NCBI GenBank assembly: GCA_014378125.1
Contig: JACMOG010000540.1
Span: 1-6,186 of the forward strand
Source: Vitreoscilla sp.
Lineage (GTDB): Bacteria > Pseudomonadota > Gammaproteobacteria > Burkholderiales > Burkholderiaceae
Direction: 5' to 3'
DNA: 6,186 nucleotides
Under the pieces are notes generated by a model that had not been told where the DNA came from, searched no databases, and saw only the letters and a program-made list of their open reading frames with translations. Below, piece by piece: positions 1-5,993 of the stretch (position 1 is its first letter; every line of letters starts with the position of its first letter). Both the position numbers and the translations under genes were made by a program.

Positions 1-1011
1 GACTCAATGCACGAGTTCCAGATGGAAATAGAACCGGGCGTCGTGCTGGGCCAGAAGTTGATCCCGGTGGCGAAGACCGGATGTTACATTCCGGGCGGCA
101 AGTATCCGCTGATCTCCGCCGCCATCATGTCGGTCGCGACTGCACGCGTGGCGGGCGTGGGGCATGTGGTGGGTGCGGCGCCGCCGCGCGATGCCGAGGG
201 CATTTACCCACAGACACTCTACGCGTTGCACGCATCCGGCGCCGACGAGATTTACTGCATCGGCGGCGTTCAGGCGCTGGCCGCCATGGCTTATGGCTGC
301 GTTGGCATGACGCCGCGTGACATGATTACCGGGCCGGGCAACGCCTTTGTGGCGGAGGCGAAGCGCCAGCTTTTCGGCACGGTCGGCATCGACCTCCTGG
401 CCGGCCCCACCGAGATCATGGTCATCGCCGATGAGACGGCCGATCCTGCGCTGGTCGCGACTGACTTGCTCGGCCAGGCGGAGCACGGGCCGGACAGCCC
501 GGCCTGGCTCATCACCACCTCACGCCGCTTCGGCGAACGCGTGATGGCCGAGATCGCGCTGCAGCTGGAGACGCTGCCGACCGCGGCCGTCGCCGGCAAG
601 GCGTGGGAGGTGTTTGGCGAGGTGATCGTTGTGGACAGTGACGAGGAAGCCGCCCTCGTCAGCGACGAATACGCGCCCGAGCATCTCGAAGTGCAGACCG
701 CGTGCGACGACTGGTACCTCGGCCGCCTGACCAATTACGGCAGCCTCTTCGTCGGCGAGCAGGCTACGGTCGCTTATGGCGACAAGGGCGTTGGCACCAA
801 CCACACGCTACCAACGGGCCGCGCGGCCCGCTATACGGGCGGACTTTCGGTAGGCAAGTTCATCAAGTCAGTGACGTGGCAGCGCCTGTCCGACGCGGCC
901 TCGCGTCGGATCGCACCGATCATGGGCCGCATTTGCCGCGAGGAGGGTATGCTCGCCCACGAGAAGACCGCCGATGTTCGCTTCGCGCGCTACGCGCCCA
1001 GGAACGACTGA
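1..1011 (+). CDS. Histidinol-dehydrogenase-family (HisD/HpsN-like) Zn/NAD alcohol dehydrogenase, 5' truncated
   Basis: The frame is open from base 1, so the gene starts before the window. About 336 codons are visible of a family that is usually near 430, so roughly 95 N-terminal residues are missing. Numbering from the Met at 7, HisD-family landmarks appear in order: CYIPGGKYPL (26-35), GPGN (109-112), AGPTEI (132-137), QAEH (157-160), APEHLE (223-228), GDKGVGTNH (258-266) and EEGMLAHE (312-319). By family knowledge, Q157, H160, D259 and H318 match the zinc ligands, and E225/H226 match the catalytic Glu-His pair. Enzymes of this family oxidise an alcohol with NAD+, through an aldehyde to the acid. 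True HisD has Tyr after the zinc Asp, and here it is Lys260. The segment ARYTGGLSVGKF (274-285) also resembles the HpsN (dihydroxypropanesulfonate dehydrogenase) side of the family as I recall it. The gene lies 50 bp before an ABC importer operon. I therefore infer a catabolic enzyme for the imported substrate. Family assignment is firm; substrate is unknown. Confidence 0.93.
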   Translation, partial: DSMHEFQMEIEPGVVLGQKLIPVAKTGCYIPGGKYPLISAAIMSVATARVAGVGHVVGAAPPRDAEGIYPQTLYALHASGADEIYCIGGVQALAAMAYGCVGMTPRDMITGPGNAFVAEAKRQLFGTVGIDLLAGPTEIMVIADETADPALVATDLLGQAEHGPDSPAWLITTSRRFGERVMAEIALQLETLPTAAVAGKAWEVFGEVIVVDSDEEAALVSDEYAPEHLEVQTACDDWYLGRLTNYGSLFVGEQATVAYGDKGVGTNHTLPTGRAARYTGGLSVGKFIKSVTWQRLSDAASRRIAPIMGRICREEGMLAHEKTADVRFARYAPRND

Positions 1012-1030
1012 GACTGCAACGCAGCGGGCC

Positions 1031-1045
1031 CGCAAGAGGCTTGCG
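1031..1045 (+). promoter_or_regulatory. Small hairpin upstream of the solute-binding-protein ribosome site
   Basis: In the 50-bp gap between the dehydrogenase and the binding-protein gene, CGCAAG (1031-1036) and CTTGCG (1040-1045) form a perfect 6-bp stem with a 3-nt loop. It ends 4 nt before the Shine-Dalgarno GGAGG at 1050-1054. A GC palindrome, GCGGGCCCGC (1024-1033), overlaps its left arm and could compete with it. It has no T-tract, so it does not look like a terminator. It could mark an mRNA processing or stability boundary for the downstream binding-protein message. This is inference from base pairing only. Confidence 0.3.
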
Positions 1046-1061
1046 CATCGGAGGAACGAAG

Positions 1062-2429
1062 ATGAGCGACAGCACCAGGGTTTTGGCTTTGCGCCGGCAA
1101 TTGCTTCAGGGGGCGGCGATCGCCACCACCGGACTGGCAGCGCCAGCCTACGCGCAGAACGCGCCGCGGGTGGCCCGCGTCTGGGGTGAGCCCGGCCCGT
1201 ATGGCGGCGTCTTCGTGCAGGGCATGAACGAATGGGCCCAGCGCAACAACGCGAATATCCGCTTCGAGGTGGAGCAGATCCCGTGGGACGGCGTTACCGT
1301 GAAACTCACCACGGACCTCGCGGCACGCCGGCCGCCCGCGTTGATCAGCGTGGAGAGCCCCATCGCCTACCAGCTTGCCGCCGAAGGCCTGCTGGAACCG
1401 GTCGAGGACGTGAACCGCGCCATCCGCGCGCAGGAGCGCCTGGTGGATGGCTTCACACTGGAGCAGTTCGGCGCTTGGCGCGGCGTGCAATACGCGATTC
1501 CCGTGCATCACCAGCCCTGCCTGCTCGTTGTGCAGAAGGACATCATCGACGAACTTGGCCTCGGTGATCCCGCGACCTGGAACTGGGACCAGTTCGCCAA
1601 CGCCGCGCGCACCATCGCCGAGCGCAAGCCGGGCATGGCGGGCTACACCATGGCGCTCGGCCGCAACCTCTGCGCCGACTATCACATCACGCAGTTCATC
1701 TGGCAGGCGGGCGGCATGACGTGGGACGCCGCGGCCGGCTTCCGCACCACCTTCGACAGCCCAGGGACGCTCGAGGCCTTCGAGATGATCCGCCGTCTGC
1801 AACCCTCGATGCCGCGCGCCTCGGTCGAGTTCAGCTTCCTGCAGGTCGTCGATCAGCACGCGACCGGGCGCACGGGGATGTCCGCCTATTGGGGCCGCAC
1901 CATGGGCCGGGTGGCCGAGGAATCGCCTGCGCTGTTCAACAACATCGAATACTACCTGAACCCGGCGCATCCGCGCACCGGCGCGCGCTGGTCCTGGACG
2001 GACATCAACGGCTGGATCATCCCCCGTCGCGACAACGCCTTCATCCGCGAGACGAAAGAAGCCGTGGCCTATGTCTCCAACAGCGTGGACTGGATGGTGC
2101 GCTACAGCCACAGCCTGATGCCGAATGTGGGTCCCGTCTTCAAGGACGTGGCCGAGGCGCCGGCCATGTTGGCGCACCCTTTCTACAGGTCGAAGAAGCG
2201 CTCACTCGACGTGATTTTCAAGGAGAGTGTGCCGCATGCCTGCAATACCGGCCTGGAGATGAAGGGCGGCGTGAACCCGCTGGCCGGCGTGGCGCATGGG
2301 CGCAGCGTCTGGGCGCAATCCGTGCAGCGGATGTTGCTCAACAACGAGTCGCCCAAGACCGCGGTCGAATGGGGCCAACGCCAGTTCGAGGGCATCCGGC
2401 GCGACAACGCCCGTATGCTAGGCGGCTAA
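1062..2429 (+). CDS. ABC transporter extracellular solute-binding protein, family 1 (CUT1 type)
   Basis: This 455-residue periplasmic binding protein would capture the substrate and deliver it to the permease pair encoded next. The frame is open upstream, but ATG 1062 is chosen because a strong GGAGG (1050-1054) lies 7 nt before it and a signal peptide follows directly. The signal has twin Arg at 11-12 (LRRQLLQG), a hydrophobic stretch to about residue 27 and a likely cleavage after AYA (29-31). The RR pair makes export by Tat plausible. There is no lipobox Cys. The mature protein is rich in aromatic residues, with features typical of family-1 binding proteins: WDGVTVKLTTDLAA (75-88), GVQYAIPVH (141-149), DPATWNWDQF (169-178) and GMSAYWGR (272-279). 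Length is normal for the family. It is the second visible gene of the operon, 50 bp after the dehydrogenase and 36 bp before permease 1. By family, sugars, polyols or related small polar organics are likely ligands; none can be named. Confidence 0.93.
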   Translation: MSDSTRVLALRRQLLQGAAIATTGLAAPAYAQNAPRVARVWGEPGPYGGVFVQGMNEWAQRNNANIRFEVEQIPWDGVTVKLTTDLAARRPPALISVESPIAYQLAAEGLLEPVEDVNRAIRAQERLVDGFTLEQFGAWRGVQYAIPVHHQPCLLVVQKDIIDELGLGDPATWNWDQFANAARTIAERKPGMAGYTMALGRNLCADYHITQFIWQAGGMTWDAAAGFRTTFDSPGTLEAFEMIRRLQPSMPRASVEFSFLQVVDQHATGRTGMSAYWGRTMGRVAEESPALFNNIEYYLNPAHPRTGARWSWTDINGWIIPRRDNAFIRETKEAVAYVSNSVDWMVRYSHSLMPNVGPVFKDVAEAPAMLAHPFYRSKKRSLDVIFKESVPHACNTGLEMKGGVNPLAGVAHGRSVWAQSVQRMLLNNESPKTAVEWGQRQFEGIRRDNARMLGG

Positions 2430-2471
2430 GGGCATGGCGCCGGGCCGGACGTCCGACCCCACCGCATGCCC
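2430..2471 (+). promoter_or_regulatory. Nested hairpin in the binding-protein/permease gap, enclosing a permease start codon
   Basis: Immediately after the binding-protein stop, GGGCATG (2430-2436) is perfectly complementary to CATGCCC (2465-2471). Inside it, 2442-2459 is an 18-bp palindrome with one mismatched pair, whose core is CGGACGTCCG (2446-2455). Together they could fold as a two-part stem-loop that fills the whole gap. The right outer arm contains the first possible permease ATG (2466-2468). Stem-loops between binding-protein and permease genes are known in ABC importer operons such as malE-malF, where they raise binding-protein mRNA level over permease. The same role here is inference. 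Confidence 0.4.
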
Positions 2472-2480
2472 CACCGCATG
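2457..2480 (+). repeat. Perfect 12-bp tandem duplication at the permease 1 start
   Basis: CCCCACCGCATG occurs at 2457-2468 and again directly at 2469-2480. Each copy ends in an ATG, and both ATGs are in the permease frame, so the repeat supplies two consecutive candidate start codons (2466 and 2478). The pattern looks like a slippage duplication. It is directly visible; any effect on expression is unknown. Confidence 0.85.
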
Positions 2481-3425
2481 GATGACGCGCTAGGTATGGC
2501 ACAGAGCAACCCTGTGCCGCCGGCGCGAAGCCGGCGGTTCTCGCTCTCCGACCGCCAGGTCGGCATCTTGTTCATGCTGCCCTTCATCATCACGGCCGCC
2601 GCCTTCATGGTCTGGCCGGTGATCGAGGCGGTGCGCATGGCGTTCTATGCCTACAACCCGCTCCGCCCCGACGATATCCACTGGGTAGGCATCGAGAATT
2701 TCCAGCGCATCTTCGATGACCCGCTGTTTTGGGAAAGCTTTCACCAGGCACTGATCTGGACCGGGTGGTCGATCTTCTTCCAGACGGTGCTCGGCGTGGG
2801 TCTCGCCATGCTGCTGAACATGACGCTGCCGGGCATGGCCATCTTCCGCGGCCTGCTGCTGTTCCCCTACATCGTGCCGACGGTGGTAATCGCCCTGAAC
2901 TGGCGCTGGATCTTCAATTCCGAGATCGGCATCGTGAACCACGCGCTGCTGCAACTGGGCATCATCGACCAGAACATCGCCTGGCTCTCCACGCCCGACA
3001 TGGCGATGGCGTCGGCCATCCTGCTCAACGTGTGGAAGTACACACCCTTCGTGATCATCTGCGTGCTGGCGCGCCTGCAGACCATCCCGACCGAACTTTA
3101 CGATGCTGCCAAGGTGGATGGTGCGCGTTCCTGGCGCCGCTTCATCGATATCACGCTGCCGATGCTGAAAGAGGTGCTGGTGGTGGTGATTGTCTTCCGC
3201 ACCATCTGGACGTTCAACAAGTTCGAGGAAATCTACCTTCTCACGCGTGGCGGCCCCGGCACCTCCACCTTCAACCTCGCCGTCTATGCCTTCGAGGAAG
3301 GCATGGCCAACTTGCGCCTCGGCGTGGCGGCGGCGACGGGTGTCGTGATGATCGCGCTGCTGCTGGTGGGTACCGTCATCTACGTCCGCGTCTCCGGCTT
3401 CGGGCGTGAGGAGAAATCTGCATGA
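2466..3425 (+). CDS. ABC transporter permease, MalF/UgpA type (CUT1 family)
   Basis: This inner-membrane permease of 319 residues (from the first ATG) should pair with the next gene product to form the translocation pore. Six hydrophobic segments can be seen at about 32-54, 95-117, 128-149, 180-202, 236-252 and 288-308. The cytoplasmic EAA-type coupling loop reads ELYDAAKVDG (210-219) followed by LP (231-232), and would dock on the ATPase. The motif LLTRGGPGTST (258-268) is typical of MalF/UgpA-type proteins. The start is uncertain. ATGs at 2466, 2478 and 2496 are in frame and none has a good Shine-Dalgarno; the Met at 2496 begins MAQSNPVPPA and loses only non-conserved residues. The short N-terminus, with no extra leading membrane helix, is like UgpA rather than enteric MalF. 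The gene follows the binding protein by 36 bp and overlaps permease 2 by 4 bp. Confidence 0.93.
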   Translation: MPHRMDDALGMAQSNPVPPARSRRFSLSDRQVGILFMLPFIITAAAFMVWPVIEAVRMAFYAYNPLRPDDIHWVGIENFQRIFDDPLFWESFHQALIWTGWSIFFQTVLGVGLAMLLNMTLPGMAIFRGLLLFPYIVPTVVIALNWRWIFNSEIGIVNHALLQLGIIDQNIAWLSTPDMAMASAILLNVWKYTPFVIICVLARLQTIPTELYDAAKVDGARSWRRFIDITLPMLKEVLVVVIVFRTIWTFNKFEEIYLLTRGGPGTSTFNLAVYAFEEGMANLRLGVAAATGVVMIALLLVGTVIYVRVSGFGREEKSA

Positions 3426-4309
3426 CCGCCCGGGACATCGCGATCCGCCTGGCTCTCTACTCGCTGCTGGTGGCGGTCACCTTCCTCGTCTGCTTTCCGC
3501 TCATCTGGGCCTTCTTCACAAGCATGAAGCCGAAGGATGAGATCTTCCTCTGGCCGCCCACGCTCTGGCCCAACACCTGGACGCTGGAGAACTACCGCGC
3601 GCTGCTCGTCGGCCGCGACGCCTACTTCCAGGCGGGCGCTGCCAGCAACAGCACGCCGCCACCCTCGGCGTTCTTCCTTGATTGGTTCTGGAACAGCGTG
3701 ATCGTGACGGTGGGCACCACGGTCATCACCACCATCGTCTCCACACTTGCCGCCTATTCGTTGACCCGCTTCAGCTTTCCGGGCCAGCGCGCCGTGCCCT
3801 ACCTGGCACTCGTGGGCTACATGGTTCCCTCCATCATCTTCGTCTTCCCGATGTTCCTCGTGATGGTGGATCTGCGCCTGACCGACACGCTGCTTTCGTT
3901 GGTCTTCGGCTATGTCTGCATCACGCTGCCCTTCTCGATGTGGCTGATGTGGGCCTTCTTCCGCGGCGTGCCGATCGAGATCGAGGAGGCGGCGCTGGTC
4001 GATGGCGCGTCTCGCCTGCGCGTCTTCTGGGAGATCGTGCTGCCGACCGCCTGGCCTGGCATCGTGGCGGCGGCGATCTTCACCGTCATCGTTTCCTGGA
4101 ACGACTACCTGTTCGGCCGCGTCTTCATGAACTCCATGGAAAACCTGCCGCTCACCGTCGGCGTGATGCATTTCTTCGACGGCACACACGTGGATTGGGG
4201 ATTGATGATGGCGTCCTCCGTGCTGATGACCATGCCGATGGCGATCCTGTTCATGGCGCTGCAGCGGCACCTGGTTGCCGGCTTCGGCGCCGGCGCCGTG
4301 AAGGGCTGA
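3422..4309 (+). CDS. ABC transporter permease, MalG/UgpE type (CUT1 family)
   Basis: This is the second inner-membrane permease, 295 residues. The start ATG 3422 overlaps the stop of permease 1 in an ATGA junction, with GAGGAG at 3408-3413 placed 8 nt upstream, so translational coupling is likely. Membrane segments fall at about 12-34, 90-113, 125-146, 156-178, 213-233 and 258-280. The EAA coupling loop is a textbook example: EEAALVDGAS (188-197), then LP at 207-208. The conserved SWNDYLFG segment (225-232) is characteristic of MalG-type permeases. The predicted periplasmic loop between helices 1 and 2 (about 58-88, with an Ala/Ser/Pro-rich stretch near 71-83) seems somewhat longer than usual and may be a family-specific insertion. 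The C-terminus, LVAGFGAGAVKG, is the usual ending of MalG-type permeases. It forms a heterodimer with the preceding permease. Confidence 0.95.
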   Translation: MTARDIAIRLALYSLLVAVTFLVCFPLIWAFFTSMKPKDEIFLWPPTLWPNTWTLENYRALLVGRDAYFQAGAASNSTPPPSAFFLDWFWNSVIVTVGTTVITTIVSTLAAYSLTRFSFPGQRAVPYLALVGYMVPSIIFVFPMFLVMVDLRLTDTLLSLVFGYVCITLPFSMWLMWAFFRGVPIEIEEAALVDGASRLRVFWEIVLPTAWPGIVAAAIFTVIVSWNDYLFGRVFMNSMENLPLTVGVMHFFDGTHVDWGLMMASSVLMTMPMAILFMALQRHLVAGFGAGAVKG

Positions 4310-4313
4310 TACG

Positions 4314-5399
4314 ATGGATGTCCGTATCGAGGGCCTGTCCAAATCCTTCGGCACCAACCAGGTGCTGAAGTCGCTCGACATGACCTTCCCTGAACGCCAG
4401 TTCGTCACGCTTCTCGGCCCCTCCGGCTGCGGCAAGACCACGCTGCTGCGCATGATCGCAGGGCTCGAGCGCGCAAGCGCGGGGTCGATCTATTTCGGCG
4501 GCCACCGCGTCGATCACCTTTCGCCGGGTGACCGCAACATCACGATGGTGTTCCAGTCCTATGCGCTCTACCCGACGATGGATGTGGGCGCGAACATCGG
4601 CTACGGCCTGAAGGTCCGCGGCATGGGCCGGACCGAGCGGGCCGAGAAGGTGGGCGTCGTGGCGAAGGTGCTGGAGATCGGCGCGCTGCTGGCCCGCAAG
4701 CCCCGGGCGCTCTCGGGTGGGCAGCGGCAGCGCGTGGCGCTCGGCCGCGCCATGGTTCGTAAACCCGACATTTTCTTGATGGACGAACCGCTTTCCAACC
4801 TCGACGCCAAGCTACGCACGACGATGCGTGGCGAGCTGAAGCGCTTCCACCTCGACCTCGAAACCACCTCGATCTACGTCACGCACGACCAGCTTGAAGC
4901 CATGACCATGTCCGACCTGGTGGCCGTCATGAACCAGGGCGTGGTGCAGCAGTTCGGCACGCCGGAGGAGGTCTATGACCGGCCGGCGAACCTCTTCGTG
5001 GCCGGCTTCATCGGCAGCCCGCCGATGGACTTCGCCCAGGTAGAGGTCGGCTCCGAAAACGGCCAGCCGGTGCTGCACATCGCCGGCCGGGCAATCCCGG
5101 CTCCGCCGCAGTTCGACCTCGGCACGGCGCCGCGCCAGCTGACGCTCGGCATCCGGCCTCAAGATGTACGGATGGCCGCGCTGGATGATCCGCAGGCCGT
5201 TCCCGGCACGGTCTGGATTACCGAGCTTATCGGCTCGGAGCGGCTGATCGAAGTCGAGATTGCGCCCAGGATGCGCATCACCGCCGAGGTGAAAAGCAAC
5301 GTCCGCGCGAACCTGAACGAGGCGTTGGCGGTGGCGTTCGACGCGTCAAAGGTACATCTCTTCGACCACGCGACGGGGTTGGCGCTGCCGCGGCGCTGA
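4314..5399 (+). CDS. ABC transporter ATP-binding protein, MalK/UgpC type
   Basis: This 361-residue ATPase powers the importer; two copies bind the cytoplasmic loops of the permeases. All nucleotide-binding motifs are intact: Walker A GPSGCGKTT (35-43), Q-loop Gln81, signature LSGGQ (133-137), Walker B FLMDEP (154-159), D-loop SNLD (161-164) and switch His191 in THDQLEAM. A C-terminal regulatory region from about 240 holds TOBE-type features, including LGIRPQDV and ITELIGSERLIEVE. The length matches MalK/UgpC proteins. Such ATPases are often auto-annotated ugpC, but the name says nothing about substrate here. ATG 4314 lies 4 nt after the permease stop, with AAGGG (4301-4305) 8 nt upstream, so it is coupled to the permeases. 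Having a dedicated ATPase makes the importer self-sufficient. Confidence 0.96.
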   Translation: MDVRIEGLSKSFGTNQVLKSLDMTFPERQFVTLLGPSGCGKTTLLRMIAGLERASAGSIYFGGHRVDHLSPGDRNITMVFQSYALYPTMDVGANIGYGLKVRGMGRTERAEKVGVVAKVLEIGALLARKPRALSGGQRQRVALGRAMVRKPDIFLMDEPLSNLDAKLRTTMRGELKRFHLDLETTSIYVTHDQLEAMTMSDLVAVMNQGVVQQFGTPEEVYDRPANLFVAGFIGSPPMDFAQVEVGSENGQPVLHIAGRAIPAPPQFDLGTAPRQLTLGIRPQDVRMAALDDPQAVPGTVWITELIGSERLIEVEIAPRMRITAEVKSNVRANLNEALAVAFDASKVHLFDHATGLALPRR

Positions 5400-5408
5400 G
5401 GCGCCGTG
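5389..5408 (+). terminator. Hairpin over the ATPase stop codon, possible weak operon end
   Basis: CGGCGC (5391-5396) pairs with GCGCCG (5401-5406) around a 4-nt loop TGAG that contains the stop codon. One G-T wobble and one C-G pair extend it to 5389/5408. No T-run follows, so it is not a classic intrinsic terminator. Another GC palindrome, GCGCCGCGGCGC, sits just after it at 5415-5426. It may slow transcription or protect the 3' end. The high GC of the region makes chance hairpins common, so confidence is low. Confidence 0.22.
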
Positions 5409-5463
5409 CGCAACGCGCCGCGGCGCCGACGTCGCATCAGGCCAACGCGGATCGCGACTATGG

Positions 5464-5478
5464 CGAATTTCAAATTCG
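5464..5478. promoter_or_regulatory. AT-rich 15-bp perfect palindrome, candidate operator upstream of puuE remnant
   Basis: CGAATTT-C-AAATTCG is a perfect inverted repeat with 7-bp arms around a single base, in DNA otherwise very GC-rich. It ends 11 nt before ATG 5490 of the allantoinase remnant. That size and symmetry suit a dimeric repressor site, or a promoter-proximal operator of the once-functional puuE. No -35/-10 pair is convincing nearby. If translation began at ATG 5460, the palindrome would lie inside the coding region. Function is inference. Confidence 0.3.
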
Positions 5479-5489
5479 GAACACATGAC

Positions 5490-5993
5490 ATGACCAACCC
5501 GTATCACCCCGACCGCGGCGACTATCCGCGCGACATGGTTGGCTGGGCGTCAGCCCCCGGATCCGCGTTGGCCCGGAGGAGCAGTTCTCGCGCTGCAGAT
5601 TGTCGTCAACTATGAGGAAGGCGGCGAGAACTCCGTTCTGCATGGCGATGCGGGCAGCGAATACTTTCTGACCGAGCATATCACGACCAGCGCCATCGGC
5701 CGCCGCCATCTGACAACGGAAAGCTTGTGGGAGTTCGGCAGCCGCCTCGGCTTCTGGCGGCTCTGGCATGAACTGACCCGCCGACAGCTTCCGGTCACCT
5801 GTTACGGCGTCACCATGGCGCTGGGCCGGAACCCTGATGCGGTCGCGGCCATGAACGACGCCGGCTGGGAGATCGCGACCCACGGCCCTGCGATGGAATG
5901 TGGCGCCGCCAGACGGGGCGTCGGAGGAGCGCGCGCAACTTGAGGAGACGCTGACCTTGCACGCCAGCATCTGCGGTGCTCCTGCCCGGCTTC
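5490..5993 (+). pseudogene. puuE: Allantoinase PuuE (polysaccharide-deacetylase fold), frameshifted and truncated by an IS element
   Basis: PuuE hydrolyses allantoin to allantoate in purine breakdown, using a polysaccharide-deacetylase-like fold. Family segments are clear but spread over different frames. From ATG 5490: DYPRDMVGW in the first frame. After a shift near 5547: PPDPRWPGGA, VVNYEEGGENSVLHGDAGSE, GSRLGFWRLW, LPVTCYGVTMAL and GWEIATHG in the next frame. After a second shift near 5886-5888: RWNVAPPDGASEERAQLEE and LHASICGAPA in the third. Dropping one C from the CCC at 5886-5888 restores HGLRW, the expected family sequence. A third shift at the CCC at 5985-5987 is possible, because dropping one C gives GAPAGF, close to the usual PxGW/FYTGR. 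Similarity stops at about 5993, near residue 168 of a roughly 310-residue family, where the IS3-type element appears to begin. ATG 5460 and GTG 5406 are alternative in-frame starts. It should give no working enzyme. Confidence 0.85.

Noticed and set aside
702..1061. Upstream in-frame extension of the solute-binding protein
   Set aside because: It overlaps the dehydrogenase coding region and reads as Arg-rich nonsense. ATG 1062 has a strong ribosome site and directly begins a signal peptide.
990..2177. 395-codon open frame on the minus strand opposite the binding-protein gene
   Set aside because: The plus-strand protein has a signal peptide, good ribosome site and family motifs. The minus-strand translation is His/Arg/Gly-rich with no recognisable domain, as expected opposite a high-GC gene.
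3380..4453. 357-codon open frame on the minus strand opposite permease 2
   Set aside because: It spans the ends of three real genes, and its translation is low-complexity, rich in H, D, R, G and E. It is a codon-bias shadow.
5415..5426. 12-bp palindrome GCGCCGCGGCGC as a regulatory site
   Set aside because: It is pure GC in a very GC-rich stretch, with no spacing or partner that would set it apart from chance. It is mentioned only with the nearby hairpin.
5406..5615. A separate 69-residue small protein
   Set aside because: Its middle part is the PuuE N-terminus (DYPRDMVGW), and the tail after about 5547 is out-of-frame translation of puuE. It is part of the pseudogene, not a gene of its own.
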